Positions 37,301 through 47,488 of a stretch of 64,000 nucleotides of DNA are shown piece after piece (the stretch's first letter is position 1; the number at the start of each line of letters is the position of its first letter). Location of the stretch: the NCBI RefSeq assembly GCF_009600605.1, contig NZ_VWNA01000002.1, positions 248,001 through 312,000 of the forward strand, in the 5' to 3' direction. The DNA comes from Segnochrobactrum spirostomi. Lineage in GTDB: Bacteria > Pseudomonadota > Alphaproteobacteria > Rhizobiales > Segnochrobactraceae. The notes under the pieces are model-generated. The model saw only the letters and a list, made by a program, of their open reading frames with translations. It was not told the DNA's origin and made no database searches. Made by a program: the position numbers and the translations under genes.

Positions 37301-39923
37301 TGTCGGGACGGTGCGGCAGCAGTCCCAAGAGGATCTGCATGAAGGCCGGAATCGCGATGGTACCGATGACCAAGAGCGTACCGACGAGCGCGGCCGGCAT
37401 GGGGAACAGCCAACACAGGGTCAACGAAAGCAGGGTGAGCGGCGCCACCACGGAACGCCTCAGATTGTCGAGCATCTTCCCGCGTCCGACCCGGGTGAGC
37501 CCGCGCCGGCCCGGCCCCTCGCGGAGGATCCACGGAAGCAACTGCCAGTCGCCGCGCGTCCAACGATGCTGTCGCTTGGCAACGACATCGTACCGCGAGG
37601 GGAATTCTTCGACGACCTCGATATCCGAGGCGAGGCCTGCGCGGGCGAACACGCCCTCGAAGAGATCGTGGCTGAGCAGCGTGTTGTCCGGGATGCGGCC
37701 GGCCAGCGATGCTTCGAACGCGTCGATCTCGTAAATGCCCTTCCCCGTATAGGAGCCTTCGCCGAACAAGTCCTGATAGACGTCGGAAACGGCCGCCGCA
37801 TAAGGGTCCATACCGCCGCCACCGGAAATCACCCGCTGGTAGAATGAACCTTCACGGCCGATCGGTAGCGAGGGGGTGACGCGCGGCTGGAGAATGCCGT
37901 AGCCGGCGACGACTCGCTGCTCGACGGCGTCGAATTTCGCTCGGTTCAACGGATGCGCCATCTTGCCGACAAGTCGCAGCGCCGCGTCGCGCGGCAGGCG
38001 CGTGTCGGCGTCCAGCGTGATGACATAGCGCACGTCCGCCGGGACCTCCGGCGGGCGCCCCTCCACGGCCATGAAGGAGGTATCGCGCGCCCCTCGCAGC
38101 AGCCGGTTCAACTCGTGCAGCTTGCCGCGCTTGCGCTCCCACCCCATCCATTTCCCTTCGGCGGGATTGAACCGGCGATCGCGGTGCAGCAGCAGGAAAC
38201 GGTTGCCGGCAGGCCCCGGACCATAGCGCAGATTGAGCTGATCGATCCCCCGCAGCGCGACTTCCAGGAGCGCCGCGTCGCCCGGCATAACCTCGTGATC
38301 GGCATCGATGCCGTCCGATAGCAGCGCGAAGGTGAGATCACCGCCCGCACCGGAGAGGAAATGGACCTCGAGCCGCTCGAGCTGCTCCTGAAGATCTGCC
38401 TCGCTGGTGAGCAGCGTCGGGACGGCGATGAGCGTGCGCAGCGAACTCGGGACTCCGCCCGCGAGTTCGAGGCCGGGCAGGATGGCGGCGCCGAACATCC
38501 ACGCGACGCCACGGTTCACAAGAGCGGTCGCCACTTCGCTTGCCGGGACGAAGCCGACGATTGCGAAGGCGACGAGCCATCCGCCCGACAGGCCGGCGGC
38601 GGCGAGCGCCAGGAGAGCCAGCGCGATGAGGCCACATGTGACGGCGAGGATGGTGCCGACATAGCCGCCGATTCCGAACCGGATGCTGAGGCGACTGAGG
38701 CGAAGGCGGGGCGGCGGGCGAAAATCGATGGTCCGCTCGAAGGCACTCCGTCCCTCGCCGACGAGGTAGTAGCCGGGATCGGCAGCCGGCTCCGACTGCG
38801 CATCCGGGGCCGCGGCGGCCGCGGCCTGCAGTGCCCGCCCGGCGATGTCGAGTTCCGACCGCGCGGAGCCGCGCGAAAGCTGTTCGATCGCGCTGCGATA
38901 GAGATTTCGCGTGGCGAAATCCATTGCGGCAAAGGCGCTGCCCACACGCAGCCGGTCATCGACGAGACTGACGCTTTCGAACAGCTCGGCCCAGTCGATG
39001 TCGGAAATCAGCCGCATGCTGGTGATGACATTGCGCACGGTCACATTGGAGGCGCCGAGCCGCTGCTGGGCGTGCTGGACCACGCCGTCGACCGTCGACC
39101 CCTGCGCGCCCAGTCGCGCCTCCAGCCATCCCAATGCCGGCGTGATCCGGGGGTCCTGGTCCCTGAGCCGCTTGACCAGTTGGGCGGCGAACACCTCGTC
39201 CAGCGGTTCCGGGGAGCGGCTCAAAATGTCCGCATCGAGCGCGGCGCGGGCTTCGCCCAAGGCGAGAAGCCGTTCGGCCAGGAGATCCGCTTCCAGACGC
39301 CACTGACGTCCCGCGGTGATTTGGTCCGCGAGGCGGCGGAGGTTCTCGATGAGCACGATGCGCAGGGTGATCGCCACTGCCCAAAGCTCACCGATGGTGA
39401 GCGGCTCGACCTGCTGATAGGCCGCGATGAAGCCGCGCAGCGTCTCGGGATCGAAATGGCTGTCGGTGTGGGCCACGTAGGCCCAGGCGATGCCGAGCAC
39501 GCGAGGATAGCCGGCGAACGGACCCTCGGCGAGCTTCGGCAACTGGCGATAATAGCCGGGCGGCAGGTCGTCGCGGATCTCGCGGACCTGCTCCTCGACG
39601 AGGTGATAATTGTCCAGCAGCCACTCTGCCGCCGGCACGACGGCCCGGCCGGCTTCCGCATCGGCCGCCGTTGCCCTGTAGGCAGCGAGCAGAACGCCAG
39701 CATTATTCTTCAGGCGGGCATGCAGGGAAATGATCTTGGGCGGCTGATCGGTGATAGACTGGGCTTTTGCCAGGCTACGCGCATGCTGTTCAAGTCGGTC
39801 GGCACCGAACAGTTCTTGGCGGATAGGCACGCCGTCGTTCCAGACAGAGCTTCGCCACGCCGGGATTTTCCAATTCAATAGCCACGATCCATAGCGATGA
39901 TGAAGTTCGGCGATCGGCGTCAT
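31387..39923 (-). CDS. ndvB: Cyclic beta-1,2-glucan synthase (NdvB/ChvB), one frameshift near the 3' third
   Basis: Two overlapping frames give one protein of about 2845 residues, the usual NdvB length. The first (39923 to about 33285) holds an N-terminal domain, membrane segments, a GT84 glycosyltransferase (ITLDADTRLPRDAA, KRQHRWTRGDWQLLPW) and the first carbohydrate-binding/phosphorylase units. The second, ending at 31387, holds the GH94-type C-terminus (GLPLIGTGDWNDGMNRVG). The break is at five C's (33282-33286, plus strand), where six would rejoin WVLGTSRG to ASAPFVTTE. NdvB makes periplasmic cyclic glucans for osmotic adaptation and host interaction. A true null or an assembly error are both possible. 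Confidence 0.9.
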
Positions 39924-39974
39924 GTATGCCTTCCGGTCCGGAGTGGCGCGAGAGACATAGGCCGGCGACGATGC

Positions 39975-40364
39975 CTACGCCCGCCCGACGCCGGGCTGCG
40001 GGCGACGAACGGGGAAGCCGATCGGTTTGGGTGCGAGTGGGAAGGCCCGGCACCCGGATCGTCGGCGCCAGTCGGATGCGGCCGGCAACTCGCCCTCGAC
40101 ATCGACATGCGCGGCGCCGTCGTCCCGCAACTGGCGTTTCTCGGAGAAGCGGAGGTTGAGCAACCGCCCTTCGGCCGTCCGCAGGCGCAGATCGCTGCGA
40201 CCGAATACGTCCCGGAGTGTCGAAGCCGGTAGGCGAATTTCGCCGCAGCTCGTCACCTTGCCGGAACTCGAGAGATAACCGTCGAAATCGTAGTGCGCCT
40301 GTGCGACCGAAGCGCCTTCGCACAAGAGAACGCCGGTACCGCGAAGTCCACCGAGATAGTCCAT
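39975..40364 (-). CDS. Conserved-looking hypothetical protein
   Basis: This 129-residue frame starts MDYLGGLRGTGVLLCEGASV and contains SGKVTSCGEIRLPASTLRDVFGRSDLRLRTAEGRLLNLRFSE, which looks like a small beta-rich domain. The last 25 or so residues are basic and low in pattern. No signal peptide or membrane segment is seen. It lies 51 bases before ndvB on the same strand and with two other small genes upstream, so it may be co-transcribed with ndvB. Function unknown. Confidence 0.6.
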   Translation of the reverse strand: MDYLGGLRGTGVLLCEGASVAQAHYDFDGYLSSSGKVTSCGEIRLPASTLRDVFGRSDLRLRTAEGRLLNLRFSEKRQLRDDGAAHVDVEGELPAASDWRRRSGCRAFPLAPKPIGFPVRRPQPGVGRA

Positions 40365-40426
40365 GACCTATGCCTCCTTTCGGGGCTAGGTTGTGTCTCG
40401 AGCACGAAAACAGATTTCGACGATGA

Positions 40427-40687
40427 TTATTTGAGCTGATCGGCTTCGAGCGCGTCGGCGAGTTCATCGGCACGCACCAGGAACACCTGTCGGGTGCCGC
40501 TGGGGGTGGCTATGGCGGGCATATGCAGCATCGTCGCAGAGCGCCGATAGGCGAGGAGGCCGATGTCCGGAATTTCCTCCTCGTCGATCACCAACCGATA
40601 GGTTCCCGCGGGTTGCGGACCGTCCAGCCCGCCGAGGACGAACGGATGCCGGAACGTGACCGTCGTCTCCCGCGTGCGGACAGCCAT
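40427..40687 (-). CDS. Small hypothetical protein
   Basis: This 86-residue frame contains TVTFRHPFVLGGLDGPQPAGTYRLVIDEEEIPDIG, a short beta-rich pattern, and an acidic C-terminus. It is preceded eight bases upstream by a 45-codon gene on the same strand, so the two form a unit. No known domain was recognised. It may be transcribed with the ndvB-proximal genes. Confidence 0.65.
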   Translation of the reverse strand: MAVRTRETTVTFRHPFVLGGLDGPQPAGTYRLVIDEEEIPDIGLLAYRRSATMLHMPAIATPSGTRQVFLVRADELADALEADQLK

Positions 40688-40695
40688 TGCTGCTT

Positions 40696-40833
40696 TCAGC
40701 CCTTCTTCTTCACCGATCCGATCGATAGCGGCGTACCCTTGCTGAGTGTCGGCGCGGGTGCGACGGGCTCCTTGATCTTCTTCGGTTTCTTGGCTTCACG
40801 ATTGCCGCGTTGTTGACCCTTGGCCACGATCAT
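40696..40833 (-). CDS. Lys-rich 45-residue small protein
   Basis: The frame runs from ATG 40833 to TGA 40696. It begins MIVAKGQQRGNREAKKPKKI and ends SIGSVKKKG. It is strongly basic with a central Pro/Ala stretch and no membrane segment. Supporting points are its placement eight bases before the next gene and its composition, which is unlike random high-G+C frames. It resembles small conserved alphaproteobacterial proteins of unknown function. Confidence 0.6.
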   Translation of the reverse strand: MIVAKGQQRGNREAKKPKKIKEPVAPAPTLSKGTPLSIGSVKKKG

Positions 40834-41357
40834 CACCCTCTTGTTGTGTCGATTCGTTCAAATACGAAAGCACGGGACCAGGGCCTGCCGGGCAGAGCAT
40901 CGCGGCGGACTGATCAACCCGATCGGGCCGCCGTTCGTTCCCGAAATCTTCTCTCGTTCCGGCCGTCGTCTCGTCAGCGGGCGACGCGCCCAGAACCTCT
41001 GCCGCGCGGGCACAAGGAAAAGCGTAGCGTGGCCAACGTGGAACCCGAAGCTTGGGTTTCGAGAGCCGCCTCGCAAGTCTCCGATTCCGCATCCAGCGGC
41101 GGCTCGACTTATATCATCCTACCGAGCGCCCGATCTGACGTCATCGATCGGACTCGAGCAGAAATTAAGAGTCGGCAATTTTGCGAGAATATCCCTCGAC
41201 GCGAAGCGCGCAATCCACCGACATCCACCGTCGTCATATGGAGATCGAGCTTACGAGCCACAAGGGGGTTCATTTTTCTTTTAATTGTCTCTCGGGATAT
41301 ATGGCCCACGGGGGCGACGAGCGGCCTGACCGGCGCGGCACGTGCTTGCGCACTCCC
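40834..41357. other. Intergenic region, no gene recognised
   Basis: The 524 bases between the small basic gene and the desaturase stop hold several short unsupported frames. The only candidate signal is a weak EcfG-like promoter at 40916-40941. Confidence 0.5.
40916..40941 (-). promoter_or_regulatory. Weak EcfG-type promoter candidate for the small-gene unit
   Basis: On the minus strand GGAAC is followed after 17 bases by GGTT; the EcfG consensus is GGAAC-N16/17-CGTT, so one -10 base differs. It lies about 83 bases before the 45-residue gene. Evidence is sequence match only. Confidence 0.3.
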
Positions 41358-42389
41358 CTAACGGTAGAGCCTGCCCATGTCCCGAAACGAGATGAGGCGC
41401 CCCTGCCGGTCGTCCCAAAGTGTGAGCCGCACGCATCGCAGGCTCTGGAGGAGCGTCAGGCGCCCGATCGCCTTCAATTCCGGATGATCTCGCAAGACGT
41501 CGGGCAGCCGATAATAAGGAATGCGGCTGCAGAGATGGTGGACGTGGTGCACCCCGATGTTCGCCGTGAACCAGCGCAACACAGGAGGCAGATCGTAGTG
41601 CGAGCTGCCGTGGAGGGCCGCCTCGTGAAATTCCCAGCGGTCACTGGCGGTCCAATGGGTGCCTTCGAACTGATGTTGCACGTAGAACAGCCAGACGCCC
41701 ACGGCGGCCCCGAGGCCGACGATCGGAAGGTGGACAAGCAGGAAGGGTCCGATCCCGACCGCCCACATCAACAGACATGCGGCGACGGCGATGGCCAGAT
41801 TGGTCGTCATGGTACTGACCCAGGGCGCCCAGCCCGCGCGGACGGCGCCAAGCGGCAGTCGGCTTTGCAGCAGAAAAATGTAGATCGGACCGAGCCCGAA
41901 CATCACCAGCGGGTGACGATAGAGCCGATACCGCATCCGCCCCCAGCGCGAACGCGCGAGATATTCCCCGACGGTTAGCGTGTCGACGTCGCCGATGCCG
42001 CGTCGGTCGAGATTTCCGGCGCTCGCGTGGTGAACGGCATGGCTTCGCTTCCAGTGATCATAAGGCGTCATGGTGAGCACGCCGATCGCCCGCCCTGTCC
42101 AATCGTTGCCGCTCCTGTTGGCGAAGAAGGAGCCGTGCCCACAATCGTGCTGGATCATGAACAAGCGGACGAGAAGCCCCCCTGCCGGGACGACGAGCAA
42201 TCCGTAGAGCCACACCTGATCGAATTTGATGGCCGCGAGCATAGCGCCCCACGCGAGGGCGAAGGGCACGGCGGTAATGAGCAGCTCATAGACAGCGCGG
42301 CGCAGATCGGATTGCCGGTAGCCGATCAGCCGGGCCTTCCAACTCTTTGCATCAGATTTCGCTGCACTGCATTGGTCGGACGTCGGCAT
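41358..42389 (-). CDS. Membrane fatty acid desaturase
   Basis: The 343-residue protein has three histidine clusters of the membrane desaturase/hydroxylase superfamily: HDCGH, HAVHHASAG and HVHHLC. Hydrophobic segments surround them. It introduces a double bond into a fatty acyl chain using a di-iron centre. The ATG at 42389 has GGAG five bases upstream and is preferred over a longer TTG-initiated frame. The neighbours are unrelated envelope and stress genes. Confidence 0.92.
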   Translation of the reverse strand: MPTSDQCSAAKSDAKSWKARLIGYRQSDLRRAVYELLITAVPFALAWGAMLAAIKFDQVWLYGLLVVPAGGLLVRLFMIQHDCGHGSFFANRSGNDWTGRAIGVLTMTPYDHWKRSHAVHHASAGNLDRRGIGDVDTLTVGEYLARSRWGRMRYRLYRHPLVMFGLGPIYIFLLQSRLPLGAVRAGWAPWVSTMTTNLAIAVAACLLMWAVGIGPFLLVHLPIVGLGAAVGVWLFYVQHQFEGTHWTASDRWEFHEAALHGSSHYDLPPVLRWFTANIGVHHVHHLCSRIPYYRLPDVLRDHPELKAIGRLTLLQSLRCVRLTLWDDRQGRLISFRDMGRLYR

Positions 42390-42736
42390 TGTGTCTCCGC
42401 ATCCACGCGCATCACGGGTACGCGAATCCCAGTGTGAATCGATGAATTTTGGTAAAGTCAAACCCGCCGTCAGGTCGGGCGAGATTTGACGATTACATAG
42501 AAAAGTGTCTTAATTAAGAGACCTATGATTTTCGTGCTCGCCTTTTCCGATGAAGAGATGGGAAATGGGGCGGGCAAAAGCCTGCACCGCTGCGGCTCGG
42601 TAAGCTTTTCTGCCCAACCGATATTCACCTCGCTTGCCCGTCTCCCACTGGCAACCGGGTATCTTGCCCCCCAATTGAACGCGTATGCGGGACGCTCGCT
42701 CGATCCACCGCCATCCGCGGACGCATTGGAGATGCC
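42390..42736. other. Divergent promoter region, desaturase / transglutaminase
   Basis: These 347 bases lie between the divergent desaturase and transglutaminase-like genes. The stretch just upstream of the desaturase (about 42480-42540) is AT-richer. No gene and no specific operator was recognised. Confidence 0.5.
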
Positions 42737-43606
42737 ATGACCGTCCTGGAAATTCATCATCGCACCACGTACCGCTACAACCGACCCGTGAGCTTGCGCC
42801 CGCATGAGCTGATGCTGCGCCCGCGCGAGAGCCGCGAGCTTCGCTTGCGTTCGATGAACCTGACGATCGACCCCGCTGTGGTGGTGACGTGGGCCCATGA
42901 CGTCGCCGGCAACATGCTGGCGACGGCGAATTTCCAGGACATGTCCGACACATTGATCATCGAGAGCCTCGCCGAGATCGAACTCGATGCCGTGGAATGG
43001 CCGGTCTTCACTGTTGCCGCCTCGGCGATCCACTATCCCTTTCAGTATAGCGCGGACGAATGGACCGACTTGGGGGGGCTGACCGCGCCACAATATCTCG
43101 ACCCTAAAGGACGGCTGCGAGCCTGGAGCCGGACCTTCGTCCGCGGCATACCGACGGACACGCTCGCCCTGTTGAAGGACATCAATGCGGGCGTGCCGGC
43201 ATTGGTTTCCTACCAGGGCCGCGACGACGAAGGCACGCAATCGCCGGTGCGGACCCTCGATCGCGGCTGGGGATCGTGCCGCGACATGGCGGTTCTTTTC
43301 GTCGAGGCGGTGCGAAGCCTGGGGTTCGGAGCGCGGATCGTCTCGGGTTATCTTTACAATCCCTCTCAGGAGTTCACGGGAACGAGCGGCTCTGGATCAA
43401 CACACGCCTGGGCGGAGGTCTATGTCCCCGGAGCGGGATGGATCACGTTCGATCCGACGAACCGCGGCGTCGGCGGCGCCAATCTGATCCCGGTCGCCGT
43501 CGGCCGGGACATCAGGCAAGTGATGCCGGTGGCGGGCGCGTTCGTCGGGATGAATGATGCCTTCGTAGCGATGGCGGTGGAGGTCACAGTGCGGTCGCTG
43601 GCGTGA
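42737..43606 (+). CDS. Transglutaminase-like protein (bacterial N-terminal extension type)
   Basis: The 289-residue protein begins [20 protein letters not shown], the bacterial transglutaminase-like N-terminal domain. It has the catalytic triad Cys181 (GWGSCRDMA), His223 ([12 protein letters not shown]) and Asp239 (WITFDPTN). These are probably cysteine peptidases or amidases rather than cross-linking enzymes. Its 3' end overlaps the convergent nhaA by 23 bases. No signal peptide is visible. Confidence 0.9.
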   Translation: MTVLEIHHRTTYRYNRPVSLRPHELMLRPRESRELRLRSMNLTIDPAVVVTWAHDVAGNMLATANFQDMSDTLIIESLAEIELDAVEWPVFTVAASAIHYPFQYSADEWTDLGGLTAPQYLDPKGRLRAWSRTFVRGIPTDTLALLKDINAGVPALVSYQGRDDEGTQSPVRTLDRGWGSCRDMAVLFVEAVRSLGFGARIVSGYLYNPSQEFTGTSGSGSTHAWAEVYVPGAGWITFDPTNRGVGGANLIPVAVGRDIRQVMPVAGAFVGMNDAFVAMAVEVTVRSLA

Positions 43607-44957
43607 CCGAGCTCGGACCGTTCGGAGGGAGCTGGTGCGGAGGCGATCGCCTTCCGAATGCCGCCAACCCGGCGAGCGCCAGGAAGCCGAGTGTGGCCGA
43701 CATGACGGAGGCTGCGAGTACGCCGAGCTTCACGGTGTTCAGAAGGGCGGGGTCGAAGGCGCGTTCGGCAATGAAGAGCGCCATGGTGAAGCCGATCCCG
43801 GCGAGCAGGCTCCCGGCGATCAGCCGGCTCCACGACAGCCCGTCCGGCAAGACCGCTAGGCGCAATTTCACCGCAAGCACGCTGAAGAGCACGACGCCGA
43901 TGGGCTTTCCCACCACGAAGGCGGCGAAGATCGCGGTCATGAGGGAGGGATCGAATTTCACCGCTGCCACCGGGACGCCGGCGTTCGCAAGGGCGAAGAG
44001 CGGCATCACCGTGAATGCCACCCAGGGGTGGAGTGCGATTTCGAGACGCTCGATCGGCGAAAGCGCTTCGCGGGCGGCGACGCCCGCCCGCTTGAGGTCG
44101 CCGCGGGCCGCCGTGTCCCCGCTCCAATGATCGCCAGGAGGATAGGCGACCACGCGATTGAGGATCGCGTGCAAGCGTCGGTCGCTGACCCAGCTCCGGG
44201 CCGGCGTCATCAGCCCGAGGATCACGCCCGTCACCGTGGCATGGACGCCCGAGATGTCGAACGCGAGCCAGATGCTGCCGCCGATCGCGAAGTAGACGCC
44301 AATCTTGCGCACACCGAGCTGCGAAATGCCCGCGACGGCGGCAAGTCCGAGCCCGGCTGCACCGAGAGCGATCCAGTTCAACGCGTCGCCATAGCCAATC
44401 GTCACGACGAGGATCGCACCCACATCGTCGAAAATCGCGAGCGAGAGCAGAAACAGCCGCAAGCTCTCGGGCACGCGCGCGCCGAGCAGGCCCAGGCATC
44501 CGATGATGAACGCGGTGTCTGTGGACATCACCGCGCCCCAGCCGCCGGCGCCCGCGCCACCGCGAACCACGAGCAGAAAGAGGGCGGTCGGTATGACCAT
44601 TCCGCCGAACGCCGCCGCCAAAGGCAGGGCCGCGACGCGCGGCTTGCGCAACTCTCCAAGCACCAATTCGCGCTTCAACTCGAGCGCGATGACGAAGAAG
44701 AACAGCGTCATCAGCCCGTCGTTGATCCAGTGCTTCAGCGAACGAAAGATCTCGACGTCGCCGAGACGGAGCCCCGCGGGGATGTCCCAGAATGCGAGGT
44801 ACGAGGCCGACCATGCGGTGTTGGCGGCAAGCATCGCGACGAGCGTGCTCAGCAGCAGCACCAAGCCCGCCAACGCCTCGATGCGCAGGAAGCGCATGAA
44901 CGGTTTGGTGAAGCGGTCGGCCGGCTCGGTCGGAAGCCGCGAGAGGGTCTCGTTCAT
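43584..44957 (-). CDS. nhaA: Na+/H+ antiporter NhaA
   Basis: The 457-residue protein is NhaA, with about twelve membrane segments. Key motifs are [15 protein letters not shown] and [13 protein letters not shown], where the paired Asp residues form the ion site, and the end helix [21 protein letters not shown]. It exchanges cytoplasmic Na+ for H+ in salt or alkaline stress. ATG 44957 has GGAGG seven bases upstream. Two transglutaminase-like genes flank it. Confidence 0.95.
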   Translation of the reverse strand: MNETLSRLPTEPADRFTKPFMRFLRIEALAGLVLLLSTLVAMLAANTAWSASYLAFWDIPAGLRLGDVEIFRSLKHWINDGLMTLFFFVIALELKRELVLGELRKPRVAALPLAAAFGGMVIPTALFLLVVRGGAGAGGWGAVMSTDTAFIIGCLGLLGARVPESLRLFLLSLAIFDDVGAILVVTIGYGDALNWIALGAAGLGLAAVAGISQLGVRKIGVYFAIGGSIWLAFDISGVHATVTGVILGLMTPARSWVSDRRLHAILNRVVAYPPGDHWSGDTAARGDLKRAGVAAREALSPIERLEIALHPWVAFTVMPLFALANAGVPVAAVKFDPSLMTAIFAAFVVGKPIGVVLFSVLAVKLRLAVLPDGLSWSRLIAGSLLAGIGFTMALFIAERAFDPALLNTVKLGVLAASVMSATLGFLALAGLAAFGRRSPPHQLPPNGPSSVTPATAL

Positions 44958-45001
44958 CGCCAAGCCTCCCCTCGCCTACCCCGTGCAGACGGCATCGCCG
45001 T

Positions 45002-45813
45002 CTATGAGAGCTCCTTCACCTCATAGGTCCACACGCGGAAGGACTTCAGGACATGAGGTCCGAACGAATTGATCAGCGGGATGTCGGCGGCGTCGCGTCC
45101 TCGGGCCACCACGATCCGGCCGATGCGCGGCACGTTGTTGCGCGGATCGAACGTATGCCAGGCACCGCCGATGAAGACCTCGATCCAAGCGCTGAAATCC
45201 ATCGGATCCACGACCGGAACACCGATATCGCCGAGGTGACCGTTCACATAGCGCGCGGGATGTTGAGGCAGCGGCAGAAGGTGAGCGCGAGGTGCGCGAA
45301 GTCGCGACAGACGCCGACGCGTTCGTGAAACGCCTCGTACGCTGACCGCGTAGACCGCGCGGCCATGTAGTCAAAACGGATGTGATTGTGCACGAAATCG
45401 CAGATGGCCTGGACGCGGCCCCAGCCCGGCGGCGTCGCGCCGAAAATATCCCATGCGATCTGGCTGAGGCGGTCAGTCTCGCAATAGCGGCTGCCCATCA
45501 GATAGACGAGGCAATCGTCGGGGAGATCCGGGACAGGGATTTCCGGGGCATCCGGGAGCACCTGATCGGGAGCGCCGTCGTCCTCGATCGTGGCGTCCCC
45601 CCAGATCCTGAAGTCGCCCGCCGGCGCCACGATCCGCCGGCATCGATTGCCGAACAGATCGAGATAGGTCGAGGACGGCACGTCGGGCGTCGTGAAGAAC
45701 GTCTCCGCAGACCTGATGTCGGCGGCGCGATCCTCGTGGACGGAGAGGAGGCAGATCAGGGCCGTCGGCCGCTCGCAGGTCAACGTCATGTCATAGCCGT
45801 AGCGGATCAGCAT
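45002..45813 (-). pseudogene. Transglutaminase-like protein, split by a one-base frameshift
   Basis: The 5' frame (45813 to about 45250) has the Cys site GVCRDFAHLALTFCRCLNIP. The 3' frame (from 45247 to 45002) continues VNGHLGDIGVPVVDPMDFSAWIEVF and WHTFDPRNNVPRIGR. One extra G near 45251-45258 would give NIPARYVNGHLGD. The position usually filled by the catalytic His is Ser (DFSAW). Reunited, the protein would be about 270 residues. Broken gene or assembly error. Confidence 0.8.
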
Positions 45814-45840
45814 AAGGTCGTTCCGAGAGTACTGACCCGT

Positions 45841-46116
45841 CTAGCGAATATCGGCCGCGGTCAGGATGTAAGGGGCGCTGCGGCCATTCTGATAGGCCTT
45901 GGCTGCGGCAGCATAGATCACATTGCGCATGGAATCGAACGTGTCGAGGCACGCCGTTTCGAGCGAGTCCGACATGCGCAATTCGACAGGCGACTTCACC
46001 AACGCACGAACATCGACCAGGAAAGGCACCTCGAACATACCGTCATAGCCGGTGAAGCGGACGGCGTTGCGCATCTTGTCGAGGCTGCGACTCGGATTGG
46101 GAAAAGCCAGTGTCAT
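45841..46116 (-). CDS. DUF1488 family protein
   Basis: The 91-residue product begins MTLAFPNPSRSLDKMRNAVRFTGYDG and ends AKAYQNGRSAPYILTAADIR, matching DUF1488. The function of this domain is unknown; it is common in proteobacterial stress-associated loci. A perfect EcfG-type promoter lies 134 bases upstream. It lies 27 bases before the transglutaminase-like gene on the same strand. Confidence 0.85.
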   Translation of the reverse strand: MTLAFPNPSRSLDKMRNAVRFTGYDGMFEVPFLVDVRALVKSPVELRMSDSLETACLDTFDSMRNVIYAAAAKAYQNGRSAPYILTAADIR

Positions 46117-46249
46117 GATGATCCCGCCAGCGTTGGATGTGCATTGATCTCGGCGCGTGTCGCCGAGCGGAGACGCACCGGCGGCGGTCTTGTTGCCCAA
46201 GAACGGGCCCCGGCGGAGAAGGAATGGCGGGGGTGCCCCTCGTCGAGGC

Positions 46250-46274
46250 AACGGTCTCCGCGTCGTTCCGTTCC
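46250..46274 (-). promoter_or_regulatory. EcfG-type (general stress) promoter candidate
   Basis: On the minus strand GGAAC is followed by exactly 16 bases and then CGTT, an exact match to the alphaproteobacterial EcfG consensus. It points toward the DUF1488 gene, 134 bases before its start. Expression under general stress is inferred from the match. Confidence 0.55.
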
Positions 46275-46322
46275 CGTCCGAACGAGCGTTCAGGCCAGGA
46301 CCTTCGCGATTTCCGGTGACGG

Positions 46323-46625
46323 TCAGTGGCCGAACGTCCGCTCGGCGAGCGTCTCACCCTTTCCCAAGGCATCCTGCCGGACCACCTCGAGGATATCTTC
46401 GGTTACCACCCGCTCGTGCGGCTCGTGCTCGCTGCGGATGCGATATTGCGGCCAGTTTCCGCTCTGCGGCAGCGTGCCGGTGACACGGTAGACGTCGCCG
46501 AATCTGGAGGTCAGGACGGTGTGCCCGCTTCTCAGACGGACTTCCTGCCCGACCGAAAATGCGTGTATCCCCGTATCCGCACGGCTCCGATAGAAGGTGC
46601 GTTGGGCATTATCTTGAGTTTTCAC
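46323..46625 (-). CDS. Hypothetical protein with DUF-like small beta fold
   Basis: This 100-residue frame uses a GTG start at 46625. It contains FSVGQEVRLRSGHTVLTSRFGDVYRVTGTLPQSGNWPQYRIRSEHEPHERVVTEDILE. The pattern of strands recalls small SH3/KOW-like sequences found in rhizobial stress genes, but no family is assigned. A second GTG or ATG start is not better. It lies upstream of the EcfG candidate on the same strand. Confidence 0.6.
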   Translation of the reverse strand: MKTQDNAQRTFYRSRADTGIHAFSVGQEVRLRSGHTVLTSRFGDVYRVTGTLPQSGNWPQYRIRSEHEPHERVVTEDILEVVRQDALGKGETLAERTFGH

Positions 46626-46774
46626 GGTCTATTGATCCCGATTATTAATTATGGGAATTGTGTTGGCGCGTACGGTCGCTGGGCTCGCCTGGATCGCGAT
46701 GGCAGGCCGAATGCGTGTATATATCGGCTGTATTTCACAGAAATATGAAGTGTGCAGGCCGAATCTGAGTGTCT

Positions 46775-46788
46775 GTGATTATAATCAC
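46775..46788. promoter_or_regulatory. CRP/FNR-like palindrome
   Basis: GTGATTATAATCAC is a perfect 14-base palindrome. With one flanking base it reads TGTGA-N6-TCACG, close to the CRP/FNR-superfamily consensus TGTGA-N6-TCACA. It lies in AT-rich non-coding DNA about 150 bases before the 100-residue gene (minus) and about 700 before the DUF892 gene (plus). Confidence 0.4.
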
Positions 46789-46935
46789 GGATATTCAGCG
46801 GGCAATATCAAGCCTTCCGCAAAGCAGTCGCTGGGCGCCGTTTGTGAGGCGCTCGGTCCCCGCTCTGATCAGAGGCTCTCAATCATCTTCTCCGTAAATA
46901 TTCCTTGATTGTGTTCATGGCAAGGCCAATTCCTC

Positions 46936-46962
46936 ATATTATTGGATAACTCCAAATAATAT
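46936..46962. repeat. AT-rich imperfect inverted repeat
   Basis: ATATTATTGG and CCAAATAATAT are inverted with one bulged base and a six-base loop. No T-tract follows on either strand, so a terminator is unlikely. It may be a regulator site or a chance AT structure. Confidence 0.35.
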
Positions 46963-47488
46963 CGGTCTTAGATGGAACATCACGTCGAGACGAGCCTTGG
47001 GCACGAACAATTGAGCGCAAGATTTAGGCTGCTCGGAGCGTAGATGCGACACGATTGTGCGGCCGGCACTGAGGGAAAGGCCGCAGGCTCTCGCAACGGA
47101 GGGGCGGGCCGTGCCGCGGAAATGGCGGGTGCTGTCGCAGCTCTCCGGCAACGGACTGACGACGGCCACGGAGTGATTATAAATCCTATGAAATTCCGAT
47201 TTCGCGCGGGGATCGGCGCGGAGCGCCCTCGGGTCGTGCGCGCTTGAGTCGATCATCATTTGTCGCGATCGCGTGCGAGGCTGCGCCGCCGACCATCACG
47301 TTTTGTCGATTGTCATTGCGAGGTCTCTACCCGCTTCGCGCGTCCAGGACGTGGCTTGGCCCAGACCGTGGCGGGTGGATTTCGGCGGTCGGCGCCCGGG
47401 AACTTTCGCGGGGTCTTTCCTGTTGTTGATCGAGCTTACCACCGCGCGATGTGAGAAGCGTTTCAATCGCGCCGCAAAGGATCGTGAA

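Larger units (their letters stand above)
46626..47488. other. AT-rich non-coding island
   Basis: These 863 bases carry no convincing gene and, especially at 46626-46990, are markedly more AT-rich than the window. They include a CRP/FNR-like palindrome (46775-46788), an imperfect AT-rich inverted repeat (46936-46962) and the upstream region of the DUF892 gene. Near 47399-47424, GGAAC followed by TGTT 17 bases later is a weaker EcfG-like match. The island may be regulatory or of foreign origin. Confidence 0.6.

Noticed and set aside
47399-47424. EcfG promoter in front of the DUF892 gene
   Set aside because: GGAAC is followed by TGTT at 17 bases, one base off consensus; kept as a weak remark, not a separate feature.
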